A stretch of DNA of 64,000 nucleotides from positions 248,001-312,000 of the forward strand of contig CAYNKA010000004.1 in the NCBI GenBank assembly GCA_964397655.1, written 5' to 3'. The notes beneath the pieces were generated by a model. The model was not told where the DNA came from. It did not search any database and saw only the letters and a program-made list of their open reading frames with translations. Shown here one piece after another: positions 52,222 through 60,164 of the stretch; positions within the stretch are counted from its first letter, which is position 1; each line of letters opens with the position of its first letter. The position numbers and the translations under genes were made by a program. Source of the stretch: CAYNKA01 sp964397655. Lineage in GTDB: Bacteria > Spirochaetota > Spirochaetia > DTKZ01.

Positions 52222-52953
52222 TCAGGACTCCATGGTCGGCGTTTCGCCTTTCCTGTATTTTTTCACGAGATTCGCGAAGTTGAATTCGGAATTTTCCAGG
52301 TGCTTCTCCATCGCCTTGCCCGCGAGCTCCGGATTTTTTTTCTTCAAAGCATTGAAGAGGCGGATGTGCCCTTCAAGGGCCTCTTTCCTCGCCGTGGCGG
52401 AATAGCTGTAGTCGAACATGTACGTCATGATGCTTTCGAGCGGCTGCAGAAGGCTTCTGAACAGGTAATTCTTGGTCGCTTTGGCGATGATGGAATGGAA
52501 TTCGAAATCCAATTTGCCGAGCTCTTCCCTCTTCATCATGTTGTCTTTCATTTTTTCTATGATTTCTTTCAGTCCCCGGAGGTCTTCCTCGGTCGCCCGC
52601 TGCGCGGCGAGCTCGCAGGCCTTCACCTCGAGGGCGAAACGCATTTCGTAGTAGTCCTTGATCGCCGAGTCGCTCAGGATGATGAGCCGGTTGAGCATTT
52701 CGCCCAGGTCCGCCGAAGTCGGTCGCGTGATGAAGCTTCCGGCGCCGTTCTTGACCTCGATGAGCCCGCGCGCCTTCACGTCCCGTAGGGCCTCCCGGAC
52801 AATGTTCCGGCTCACGCCGAATTGGGCGGCCAACGCCTGTTCCGACGGAAGCTTTTCCCCGACCTTGAGCTCGCCGCTTATGATCGCCTCCTCCAAAGCG
52901 GAGGCGACGATCTCGTGCTTGTTGCTTTTCTGAACCACGCTGAAATTGGTCAA
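52222..52953 (-). CDS. GntR family (FadR/FCD type) regulator of the uronate operon
   Basis: A 243-residue regulator. I chose the TTG at 52953 because GGAGG lies 6 bases upstream and the promoter begins at 52997; the frame to 53025 would start upstream of the -10 box. The winged helix (about 8-75) has LPSEQALAAQFGVSRNIVRE and VKARGLIEVKNGAGSFI. The FCD domain (about 90-225) has LDFEFHSIIAKATKN and HIRLFNALKKKN, where His residues bind a metal ion and the acid effector. It is the first gene of the ten-gene run and probably represses it, relieved by a uronate intermediate. A palindromic operator covers its own transcription start. Confidence 0.9.
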   Translation of the reverse strand: MTNFSVVQKSNKHEIVASALEEAIISGELKVGEKLPSEQALAAQFGVSRNIVREALRDVKARGLIEVKNGAGSFITRPTSADLGEMLNRLIILSDSAIKDYYEMRFALEVKACELAAQRATEEDLRGLKEIIEKMKDNMMKREELGKLDFEFHSIIAKATKNYLFRSLLQPLESIMTYMFDYSYSATARKEALEGHIRLFNALKKKNPELAGKAMEKHLENSEFNFANLVKKYRKGETPTMES

Positions 52954-52981
52954 TTGAGCCCTCCGATCAGTCCGCCTAGTC

Positions 52982-52996
52982 ACCTGTACTACAGGT
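52982..52996. promoter_or_regulatory. Operator of the FadR-type regulator
   Basis: ACCTGT-ACT-ACAGGT, a perfect 6-3-6 palindrome, lies directly downstream of the -10 box (52997-53002) and covers the predicted transcription start. That is the expected site for autorepression by a GntR/FadR-type dimer. Confidence 0.7.
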
Positions 52997-53025
52997 ATCG
53001 TAAACGAGAATTTTCTGGCCGTCAA
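52997..53025 (-). promoter_or_regulatory. Promoter of the uronate operon
   Basis: On the minus strand TTGACG (53020-53025), a 17-base spacer and TACGAT (52997-53002). Confidence 0.75.
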
Positions 53026-53124
53026 TGTTTTTTTGAAGGTACGATGAGGGATCGATCGAGTCGTCGTGAAGGGTCGGCTGCGATGAGGAGGAGGGCGCGG
53101 CGGAAATCGTCGGGCTTCGGCCCC

Positions 53125-53490
53125 CTAGGGGGCCGGCATCACCTTGATGGAGCGGTCGTCCTTTTCGGCGATCCGGAAGGCCTCTTCCCACCGATCGAGC
53201 GGGAAGACGTGCGTCGCCACGTTCCGAGTGGGAAGCTTCCCCGCCTCGATCCACTCGATCACGGTTTCGCAGCAGTACGGGCTGAGGTGCGAACCGAGAA
53301 GATTGAACTCCTTGCGGTCGCTTATGATGCTCCAGTCCGCGGTCACGAGATCCTTGAAGACGCTGAATTCGACGAAGGTCCCCATTTTCCGGATGGGGCC
53401 GAGCCCCTGGTTCACGCTGGCCGGTTTTTCCTTCCTGAAGATGGGATATGCTTCGATGGTTTCCGTTGTGCTTTTCCTCCTGATCTAGTT
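53125..53490 (-). pseudogene. C-terminal remnant of an MDR-type zinc alcohol/threonine dehydrogenase
   Basis: The frame reads RKMGTFVEFSVFKDLVTADWSI, then GSHLSPYCCETVIEWI and ATHVFPLDRWEEAFRIAE to a TAG at 53127-53125. This matches the last 110 or so residues of medium-chain dehydrogenases related to sorbitol or threonine dehydrogenase. Upstream the frame runs only about 30 more codons to an in-frame TAG near 53488. The catalytic zinc domain and the NAD-binding glycine motif are missing. There is no credible start; the GTG at 53415 has no ribosome binding site. The stop sits inside a perfect 16-base palindrome (53119-53134). Confidence 0.75.
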
Positions 53491-53541
53491 TTTCTCGGCC
53501 GTCACGGGGAGCCCGGCGTCTCGGTCCCGAGCAGTCGGCGC

Positions 53542-54474
53542 TTACTCAGGCCTCTTTTCCCCGAGCATACGGGCCGCCTTCGCGGTCGTCTCCGCGAGGT
53601 CGGTGAGGTCCGCGCCGATGATCACTCTCGACCCCGACTTCGCGATCCCGCCCAGGGCGTCGATCCAGTTCTCCGAGACGCGAAGGCTCGCCGCGGCCTC
53701 TCCGCCCTTGGCGGTCACCGCTTCGGCCACCTTTCTGATGGCCTCCGCGGTCGCGCGCGCGACGGCGACGATCTCGTTCGCCTCGCCTTCGGCCTCGTTG
53801 ACCATCCTCTGTTTCTGGCCTTCGCTCAGGTTCACGGCCTCCTCGTAGGCGGCCTGCGAGAGGTTGATCTTGGTCTCCATCTCGCCCAGGGAACGGGCGA
53901 TCTCGGCGCGTTTCTCGCGCTCGGCCTTCATCTGGGCTTCCATCGCGTCCATGATCGATTCCGAGACCTTTATGTTCTGGATCTCGTAGCGCGTCACCTT
54001 GACGCCCCAGGGATCCGAAGCTTCGTCGACCGCCTTCACGACGCTCGCGTTGATCTTCTCCCTCGCCTCGAAGGTGTTGTCGAGTTCGAGCTGCCCGATG
54101 ACGGATCTCATCGTGGTCTGCGCGAGGAGGACCGTGGCGTAGGCGTAGTTCTTGATTCCGTAACTCGCCTTTTTCGGGTCGATCACCTGGAGGTAGAGGA
54201 CCCCGTCGACGCGCACCTGAACGTTGTCCTTGGTGAAGCAGTCCTGCGCGGGCACGTCGACGGCCTGTTCCTTGAGGGTCTGCCGGTACCTCACCTTGTC
54301 GATGAAGGGAACGAGCACGTGGAAACCGGCCTGGAGCGTGCGGTTGTACTTCCCGAGGCGTTCGACGATGAGAGCCGTCTTGTTCGGGACCACGCGGACG
54401 CTGCGGAAGAGCGTGAAGACGAAGACGAGGGCGGCCGCGACGAGTATGACGAAAAGCGGAAGGAAGGGGTTCAT
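53542..54474 (-). CDS. SPFH/Band 7 membrane protein 2
   Basis: A 310-residue stomatin-like protein with an N-terminal membrane helix (about 5-25) and an SPFH domain (about 30-190). Blocks include VPNKTALIVERLGKYNRTL, AGFHVLVPFIDKVRYR, LYLQVIDPKKASYGIKNYAY and SDPWGVKVTRYEI-like residues. A coiled-coil tail (about 190-270) drives ring assembly. Such proteins form membrane microdomain scaffolds with NfeD partners. The ATG at 54474 overlaps the preceding SPFH stop. It is the last gene of an nfeD-SPFH-SPFH operon. Confidence 0.92.
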   Translation of the reverse strand: MNPFLPLFVILVAAALVFVFTLFRSVRVVPNKTALIVERLGKYNRTLQAGFHVLVPFIDKVRYRQTLKEQAVDVPAQDCFTKDNVQVRVDGVLYLQVIDPKKASYGIKNYAYATVLLAQTTMRSVIGQLELDNTFEAREKINASVVKAVDEASDPWGVKVTRYEIQNIKVSESIMDAMEAQMKAEREKRAEIARSLGEMETKINLSQAAYEEAVNLSEGQKQRMVNEAEGEANEIVAVARATAEAIRKVAEAVTAKGGEAAASLRVSENWIDALGGIAKSGSRVIIGADLTDLAETTAKAARMLGEKRPE

Positions 54475-55415
54475 TTCCGGCCTCCTATGTCAGTCTGAGC
54501 TTTGGGTTCCGTGTGTTTTCCGGCGTTCCTGACGAGGTCCGCGACTGAAGCGATGCCGGCCAGCTCTTCGGGATAGACCGAGACGTCGCATTGGGCCAGG
54601 GTCGCCCGAAAACGTGCGATGTAGCTCTCGGCGAGCCTGATTCCCATCGCGGTCCTGCCGCCGGGGAGGGTGAGCGCCTCGGCCACCATGCCGAGTCCCT
54701 CGGCCGTCGCCTTGCTCGTGATCTCGATCGCACGGGCCCTGCCTTCGGCGATGTTGATCTTCCTCTGCTTCTCGCCCATGGAACGGTTGATCGCGTCCTG
54801 CTTGTCGCCGAGGGAGACGTTGATCCTCGCCTGCTTCTTTCCCTCGCTGGAGAGGATGTTCGCCCGCTTGATCCTTTCCGCCCGCATCTGACTCTCCATC
54901 GCCTCCAGGATCGTCTCGGTAGGCGTGATGTCCCTGATCTCGTACCGGGTCACCTTGATGCCCCAGTTGTCCGAGGCTTCGTCCAGGGCGCGGACGATGT
55001 TGTCGTTGATTCCCTCCCGTCCGCAGAAGGTCTTGTCGAGCTCGAGCTTGCCGATCTCGCTCCTCATCGTCGTCTTCGCGAGCTGGGAGACCGCATAGCG
55101 GAAGTTCTCGATGCCGTAGCTCGCCTTGACCGGATCGAGCACCCGGAGGTAGAGGATGCCGTCGACCTCGACCTGCACGTTGTCCGAGGTGATGCAGACC
55201 TGGGGTTCCACGTCGATCGCCTCCTCCTTGAGGTGCTGGTGATAGGCGATCCGGTCGATGAAGGGGACGAGCATGTGAAAGCCCGCCTCGAGGGTCGTGG
55301 TGTATTTCCCGAGCCGTTCAACGACGTAGCATTCCCGCTCCGGCACCACGACCGCGATCTTGAAAAGGACGACGACGAAAACGAACGCTACGAGATACGT
55401 GAGGATGATGGACAT
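54471..55415 (-). CDS. SPFH/Band 7 membrane protein 1
   Basis: A 314-residue stomatin/HflK-like protein. N-terminal membrane helix (about 4-24), then VPERECYVVERLGKYTTTLE and AGFHMLVPFIDRIAYH. The coiled-coil region contains short near-repeats (KKQARINVSLGDKQDAINRS, MGEKQRKINIAEGRA). It is a paralogue of the next gene at about half identity by eye. The start at 55415 shares a base with the nfeD stop (TGATG), so translation is coupled. The longer frame to 55880 is a shadow of nfeD. Confidence 0.92.
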   Translation of the reverse strand: MSIILTYLVAFVFVVVLFKIAVVVPERECYVVERLGKYTTTLEAGFHMLVPFIDRIAYHQHLKEEAIDVEPQVCITSDNVQVEVDGILYLRVLDPVKASYGIENFRYAVSQLAKTTMRSEIGKLELDKTFCGREGINDNIVRALDEASDNWGIKVTRYEIRDITPTETILEAMESQMRAERIKRANILSSEGKKQARINVSLGDKQDAINRSMGEKQRKINIAEGRARAIEITSKATAEGLGMVAEALTLPGGRTAMGIRLAESYIARFRATLAQCDVSVYPEELAGIASVADLVRNAGKHTEPKAQTDIGGRK

Positions 55416-55891
55416 CAGGTTCCTCCCTTTTTCCCCGACGAGGCGTCCGTCGCCTCGACGATGTAGGTCATGCCTTCCCGGGCAAGGATCTTCGCCATGC
55501 TTCCCGGTGCGAGTTCCCCCTCCCGGGCCCTGGCCTTCCAGCTCGTGCCCCGGAAACGGACTCTTCCCTCCCGCACGGTGCCGACCGTCTCGATCACCTC
55601 CGCGGTCTCGCCTATCCCTTCCTCCTCGGGATCGCCTTTCCTCGAATCGAAGACCGTTCCCGCGAACACCCGCGAGAACCGCCTGCGGAGGAAGACGAGC
55701 GACAGGACGGAGAAGACGACGAAGAGCAGGATCTGCAGCCAGAAGGCGGACGTCACGGACGGGATCAGGCTGAACATGGCGGTCGCGATCCCTCCCAAGC
55801 CGAAGAAAAAGATGACGAAGCCGGGAAGGATTATTTCCAGGCCTATGCAGCCGACGCCGACGAGGGCCCATACGAACCACGGTTCAAACAT
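55415..55891 (-). CDS. NfeD family membrane protein
   Basis: A 158-residue protein of the short NfeD type. Two to three membrane helices (about 5-75) precede a C-terminal OB-fold domain (about 95-150: GETAEVIETVGTVREGRVRF, RGTSWKARARE). Short NfeD proteins pair with SPFH proteins to organise membrane domains. GGAGG lies 6 bases before the ATG, and a TATACT (55911-55916) marks a likely -10 box. First gene of the three-gene operon. Confidence 0.9.
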   Translation of the reverse strand: MFEPWFVWALVGVGCIGLEIILPGFVIFFFGLGGIATAMFSLIPSVTSAFWLQILLFVVFSVLSLVFLRRRFSRVFAGTVFDSRKGDPEEEGIGETAEVIETVGTVREGRVRFRGTSWKARAREGELAPGSMAKILAREGMTYIVEATDASSGKKGGT

Positions 55892-56008
55892 GCTTGCCTC
55901 CGCTCGAATCAGTATACCATGAATGTCCGGTCGATACCGCTGGTCGGCTGACGAATTCACGATCCGACCGTTATGCGCGATCCGCATTTCCATGAGCAGG
56001 ATACGGTC

Positions 56009-56362
56009 ATGAAATGCGCGGGCGAAGATTCGAGGAACGAGCACGAGGGCATTTTGCTCGGATTGGGCGTCCTCGGAAACATGGTCGGAAATTCGAAGGC
56101 GAAGCGCGAAGTCGATGACGATGATCTCGGGGACATGGCGGATTTCCTGAAGGTGTTCGCCGACAAGCGCCATCACGGCAAGGAGGAAGGGTTTCTCTTT
56201 CCCGCGATGGAAAAGTACGGCATTCCGAAGGATCGGGGACCGATCGGACAGATGCTTTCGGAGCACGAAGAGGAAGCCATGGGCAAGAGGGCTCACGAAA
56301 AACTCAACGGCACGCTCGACGCTTTTCGGCGCAAATACCCGGCGAAGGAAAATAAGGCGTGA
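56009..56362 (+). CDS. Hemerythrin-like HHE domain protein, shortened
   Basis: A 117-residue protein (start at 56009; an upstream ATG at 55973 is possible). Visible iron ligands of the hemerythrin fold are in RNEHEGILLGL (His), DKRHHGKEEGFLFPAME (His-His and Glu) and MLSEHEEE (His). The usual last helix with the HIxKEN ligands is not present: the frame ends at RKYPAKENKA. Related proteins are about 180 residues, so this one is truncated after the third helix. It could still bind a di-iron centre imperfectly. Its stop overlaps a tiny downstream frame. Confidence 0.7.
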   Translation: MKCAGEDSRNEHEGILLGLGVLGNMVGNSKAKREVDDDDLGDMADFLKVFADKRHHGKEEGFLFPAMEKYGIPKDRGPIGQMLSEHEEEAMGKRAHEKLNGTLDAFRRKYPAKENKA

Positions 56363-56469
56363 AAATCCGGCTCATAGACGTCCGTTCCTCGGAGATCCTC
56401 GCCTCGACCCGGATCGTCGTCGAGAAAAAGCAGTTGATCGACGACGTGTTGGGTCCGATAAAAGGATGA
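56359..56469 (+). CDS. Short frame after the hemerythrin gene, possible gene remnant (36 aa)
   Basis: A GTG overlapping the hemerythrin stop (GTGA), with AAGGA upstream, opens a 36-codon frame. The text LIDVRSSEILASTRIVVEKK resembles the closing strands of FlgO/LPP20-like lipoproteins (pattern L-x-D-V-x-T-G-E-I-x-A). The N-terminal part of such a protein is missing. It may be the relic of a gene whose deletion also removed the end of the hemerythrin gene. Low confidence. Confidence 0.3.
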   Translation: MKIRLIDVRSSEILASTRIVVEKKQLIDDVLGPIKG

Positions 56470-56556
56470 TCACCCCCTCGCCATCGAAAGGTAGAGCACG
56501 AGGATGAAGGCCACCGTCTGCAGCGTATCATACCCTAGGACTATTTGGATCTCCAT
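56470..56556 (-). CDS. Possible small single-helix membrane peptide (28 aa)
   Basis: An ATG at 56556 opens a 28-codon frame, 15 bases after the stop of the caspase gene. The peptide has one hydrophobic helix (QTVAFILVLYLSMARG) and a weak GGGG-type ribosome site. It could be the last gene of the sigma/anti-sigma/caspase operon, but a frame of this length can occur by chance. Confidence 0.3.
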   Translation of the reverse strand: MEIQIVLGYDTLQTVAFILVLYLSMARG

Positions 56557-56571
56557 GACTCGACCCCGCTT

Positions 56572-58764
56572 TCAGATCCTCACGCCGACGAAGAAGCCCG
56601 GCCAGACCTTCGAGAACTCGAGGTGCTCGTCTTCCGTGTCGGCTTCGTGGACGTCGAAGGAGAGGTTGCAGCTCGCGCCCGCGAAGACCGCGAAATGCTC
56701 GGCGAAGGAGTATCCGAGGTAGATCCGGCCGCGCTGGATCATTTCCGCGGATTCGCGGAAGACGTATCGGGAATGACGATCGGTTTCGTACGTGTTGCCG
56801 ACGAGGCCCTCCAGGTTGACGAAGAAACCGCCGAACTTGACCGAAAATCCAAGACCGAGTTCGGCCATCGCCCGCTCTCCGTCGATCCTTCCTCCGACCG
56901 AGTACACGTTGTATACGTGCTGAGTGCCGTGGATGAATGCCGTGCCGCAGTATCCGCGCTCGTCGGCCCAGGCCATCCCGTGGGTCTGTCCGCCGTTGAG
57001 GACGACGGTCACGAGGCCGATGGGAATCCCGTCGTTCGTGTCCGCCACGTTGACCACGCCGAGCTGGAGTCCGTGGGCTTCCCTCGTCACGTTGACCACG
57101 CCGAGCTGGAGGCCCCCCGCCGTATTCGACACGTTCACCACGCCGATCGTCGCGGAAGGGGCCGCGTTGTCGACGTTCACGACGCCCATCTGCAGGCCGC
57201 TGACGTCGTCTCCTATGTTGACGATTCCGAAATCCGCCCCGTAGAGATTCTTCCCGTAGTTCACGACCCCGAATCTCGCGCCGGTGAAATTCCCCGTGTA
57301 GTTGACGACCCCGGATTGGACGCCGACGAATTCGCCCGCCGCGACGTTGAAGGAGCCGGACTGGAAGCCTTTGAAGTCTCCTTCCACGATGTTCGCGACC
57401 GAGCTGAACTGGGCCCCGGTGAAATTCCCGCTCACCATGTTCGCGCCGGCGGCGAATTGGGCGCCGGTCACGTTCCTGCCGACGAAGTTCACGCCTGCCG
57501 CGAACTGGGCGCCGGTGACGTCCGTCGTCACCGAACTCAGCGCTACGCTCATCTGCGCTCCGCTGATTTCGTAGGATTTTCCGCCGATAAGGTTGAAGGC
57601 CCACTCGTGGCCGATCCTCATCTCGTCGATTTCCTTGTCGAATGAGAAGATGCTCAAGCTGAACGGCTTCATGAGCACGGGACTCTCGTCCTCTTCCTTT
57701 CCTCGGGCAGACGCGGACTCCCTCCCTACCGGAGAGAAGAGTGCGATGCCGAGACGGGTCGTCGTGTTCCGCTCGAGGTTCACCTGAGTGCGGAGAAGCC
57801 GTTCGCCCGAAAGGAGGGTGATCGAGTAGACTCCCGAGGGAAGCGAGAACTCCATGCTCTTGTCCGCCTTCTTGAGCGTTTCGGCCACGAGATGCTCCTG
57901 CTCGTCCCGAATCGAGATGCGGCCCTTGATGGCTTCCTCGAAGACGATCTTGGTTTCCGCGGACCTGACGTCGGTAAGGACGAGATCCCCGCTTCCCGTG
58001 AGCTTGATGTTGTAGGAGGGGTGCTGGGGTCCCGCCTTGGTGTACTCGGTCCGCGCGAGAGTCTCGGCGAAGGCGTGCGAATAGGCCTCGTTCAGGGTGA
58101 CCTTGCCGTCGCCCGACGTGTCGGCCGCCCCGCGAAGTCCGGTCACGAGGTAATAGGTGAAGTAGGATCCCCTGATCTTGTCCGATTCCTGGGTGGCCTC
58201 GAACTCCGAGCTCGAGGTGAGGTAGGCGTGGCCGGACATGGAGCTCGATTCGTCCACGAGGAAGGGCTGGGATCTCGTGCCGCCCTTGAGGCGGGTTATC
58301 GCCCCCGAGGAGCAGGAATCGAGGATGACGACTTCGACCTCGGCCTTCATGCTGCCGATCAGGTTCTTGAGGTCCGCGTACAGCACCTTCTCGTTTCCGA
58401 GGAGGATGCCTTCGTCGTCGGAGTGCCCCGAATAGTAGAAGAGGAACTCGGTCCTGGCGACCGTTTTTTTGGATTCAGCCGGCAGATTGCGGAGGTTCGC
58501 GAATTCCCGCAGGAGAGCGCTCCTGTCCGGGGAGTAGAGTATGCGCTCGTGCCTGGGATCGAGGCCTCCGAGTTCCCGCATGACGGCGGAGAAGGCGCGG
58601 GCGTCCTTTTCCGCGTACTTGAGTTCCGATCTTCCCTTGCCGCCCGAGTTCGAGCCGACGAGCAGTGCGATCCGCCTGAGCGTCCTCCCGTCCTCCTGGG
58701 CGTGGAGCGCCGCCAGGAAGCCTGCGAAAAGAAAAACCGTAAGGAGCTTTTTCATGTAACTCAT
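56572..58764 (-). CDS. Secreted caspase-like protein with beta-helix surface repeats
   Basis: A 730-residue exported protein. Start at 58764 overlaps the anti-sigma stop (ATGA); a second ATG at 58755 is an alternative. After the signal peptide (cleavage near residue 22) comes a caspase fold (about 30-270) with catalytic His114 (FYYSGHSDDEG) and Cys151 (VILDSCSSGA). A beta-sandwich-like linker (about 275-350) follows. Residues about 395-585 carry 15 or so short repeats of the type G-x-Q-(F/L)-G-V-V-N-V, as in Leptospira LA_2272-type surface repeats, predicted to coil into a beta-helix. A beta-strand-rich C terminus ends in GFFVGVRI. Third gene of an ECF sigma/anti-sigma operon. Confidence 0.85.
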   Translation of the reverse strand: MSYMKKLLTVFLFAGFLAALHAQEDGRTLRRIALLVGSNSGGKGRSELKYAEKDARAFSAVMRELGGLDPRHERILYSPDRSALLREFANLRNLPAESKKTVARTEFLFYYSGHSDDEGILLGNEKVLYADLKNLIGSMKAEVEVVILDSCSSGAITRLKGGTRSQPFLVDESSSMSGHAYLTSSSEFEATQESDKIRGSYFTYYLVTGLRGAADTSGDGKVTLNEAYSHAFAETLARTEYTKAGPQHPSYNIKLTGSGDLVLTDVRSAETKIVFEEAIKGRISIRDEQEHLVAETLKKADKSMEFSLPSGVYSITLLSGERLLRTQVNLERNTTTRLGIALFSPVGRESASARGKEEDESPVLMKPFSLSIFSFDKEIDEMRIGHEWAFNLIGGKSYEISGAQMSVALSSVTTDVTGAQFAAGVNFVGRNVTGAQFAAGANMVSGNFTGAQFSSVANIVEGDFKGFQSGSFNVAAGEFVGVQSGVVNYTGNFTGARFGVVNYGKNLYGADFGIVNIGDDVSGLQMGVVNVDNAAPSATIGVVNVSNTAGGLQLGVVNVTREAHGLQLGVVNVADTNDGIPIGLVTVVLNGGQTHGMAWADERGYCGTAFIHGTQHVYNVYSVGGRIDGERAMAELGLGFSVKFGGFFVNLEGLVGNTYETDRHSRYVFRESAEMIQRGRIYLGYSFAEHFAVFAGASCNLSFDVHEADTEDEHLEFSKVWPGFFVGVRI

Positions 58765-59537
58765 TCCTTTATCAGTTTGACGGATATGATTTTGTACCTT
58801 CCTCCGAACCGGGCTTCGAGGGCCCGTGCGACGTCCGGTTCCTTCTTGAGCGCGGCCGCGGCGGCCCTGATCTGGCGTCCGTCGAAGAGTTCGTTCGAGG
58901 TGATCAGAAGGAATATTTCGAAGTCGGGGGCGCTGTCGAGGACGTAGGAGTAATCGAGCAGCTGGAGCCTGCCGCTCTGCAGCGCAACGGCGAGGTCTCC
59001 CCTCTCCGGGAGGTGCTGGGTCACCTGGCCGTTGCCGTCCACGGAAAGAATGATGCCGTAGAGCTCCGCCGCGGAGGCGTAGGCGATCTGGATCGCGTCG
59101 CCGGAACGGACGACCGCTCCGTTCGTGAGTTCGGCCGCCTCCCCCGAAGTCTTCTTGTAGAGGTAAAGATGGGAGATTCCGCCCTTCACGCGGTAGTCCT
59201 CGTCCGGCCCCGCAGGCTGTCGGAACATGAAGGGGAGGGCGATCACCGCGGCGAGGACCGCGGCGGCTATGCTCAGCGCCGGGAAACGATTTCGGGATTT
59301 TCCGGCGGCGAAATCGAAGACCGCCCTGCGACGCGGAGCGGCAGACTCCTCGTTCCGGGCGGAGGCGTAGAGCTCGGGCCGAAAGGGGTGTTTCTCGAGT
59401 ATGCGCTTGTCGTCCGCCTCGAGGAGGGCGAGACGTTCCGCGATTTCGGGATTCCCGAGCAGCCTCCGGCTTTCTTCCTCGGAAAGCTCGCCCAGCTTGA
59501 GTTTTTCCAGACGGTAGTCGGAAATGGATTCGTTCAT
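58761..59537 (-). CDS. Membrane anti-sigma factor-like protein with DUF4384-like domain
   Basis: A 258-residue single-pass membrane protein. The N-terminal 80 residues are cytosolic and helical (LEKLKLGELSEEESRRLLGN), with no CHCC zinc motif. One membrane helix (about 83-105) is followed by a periplasmic domain: VRSGDAIQIAYASAAELYGI and ILSVDGNGQVTQHLPE match the DUF4384 pattern seen in other caspase-associated proteins. It starts 2 bases after the sigma gene stop and its stop overlaps the caspase start, so all three are coupled. It probably holds the sigma factor until an envelope signal arrives. Confidence 0.75.
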   Translation of the reverse strand: MNESISDYRLEKLKLGELSEEESRRLLGNPEIAERLALLEADDKRILEKHPFRPELYASARNEESAAPRRRAVFDFAAGKSRNRFPALSIAAAVLAAVIALPFMFRQPAGPDEDYRVKGGISHLYLYKKTSGEAAELTNGAVVRSGDAIQIAYASAAELYGIILSVDGNGQVTQHLPERGDLAVALQSGRLQLLDYSYVLDSAPDFEIFLLITSNELFDGRQIRAAAAALKKEPDVARALEARFGGRYKIISVKLIKE

Positions 59538-59539
59538 CG

Positions 59540-60043
59540 TTAAAGCTCCTTCTCCGCGCGCAGGGCCAGGCTTTTCGCCTTGAGGGTCCTGAGCCGCTTC
59601 CGCACGCCGGAAACGGACATCCCCGCGATTTCGGCGGTCTCATCCAAGGTCAGGCCGTCGACGTAATACAGGACGGCGATCGTTCTCGTCGACGTTTTCG
59701 AAGCGTCCGTATCGTCCCCGCCGAAGATGCGGTCGAGGACGCTTCTCGCGGCCGAGACTTCCGCGATGTCTTCTCCGGAGGCTATCTCTTCCATGAGATC
59801 CTGGTTCCCGGCTATCCTCGCCCGCTTTCTCCTTCGCAGCGCATTGATGCTCACGTTCGTCGCGATGCGGTACATGAGGCTGCTGGGATAATCCGAGGTC
59901 AACGTATTCCGCCTGCGTAGCACCTGCATGAACGCGTCCTGCATCGCGTCGGCCGCGAGCTCCTCGTCCTTGAGAAGACCGAGACAGCGCCTGAAGACCA
60001 TGGGGCCGTATTTCCTGTACAGAGCTTCGATGTCGATGCTCAA
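59540..60043 (-). CDS. ECF-type RNA polymerase sigma factor
   Basis: A 167-residue sigma-70 family protein of group 4. Region 2 (about 10-80) includes PMVFRRCLGLLKDEELAADA and MQDAFMQVLRR; region 4 (about 110-160) has VLYYVDGLTLDETAEIAGMS and VSGVRKRLRTLKAK. I chose the TTG at 60043 with GAGG upstream; an upstream GTG (60079) lacks a ribosome site. It is the first gene of the sigma/anti-sigma/caspase operon and is likely to transcribe that operon among other targets. Confidence 0.92.
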   Translation of the reverse strand: MSIDIEALYRKYGPMVFRRCLGLLKDEELAADAMQDAFMQVLRRRNTLTSDYPSSLMYRIATNVSINALRRRKRARIAGNQDLMEEIASGEDIAEVSAARSVLDRIFGGDDTDASKTSTRTIAVLYYVDGLTLDETAEIAGMSVSGVRKRLRTLKAKSLALRAEKEL

Positions 60044-60164
60044 AGCAACCTCGTTTTTCCGTCCTCTATTATGCAACACCTGAAGGCGTGAAAAGCGTCA
60101 CCGAGGCGGGAGGATATTTTCCTGAAGTTTGGCGAATCCGATCGCGGAGCGGAGGCGAGGACGG

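Noticed and set aside
53119..53134. Perfect 16-base palindrome GGCCCCCTAGGGGGCC as a terminator or attachment site
   Set aside because: There is no T run on either side and no loop, and no integrase or mobile gene is near. I note it only as part of the dehydrogenase remnant.
56545..57645. Plus-strand frame rich in DVDHAELE-type repeats
   Set aside because: The repeats are the reverse-strand image of the GxQxGVVN repeats of the caspase protein.
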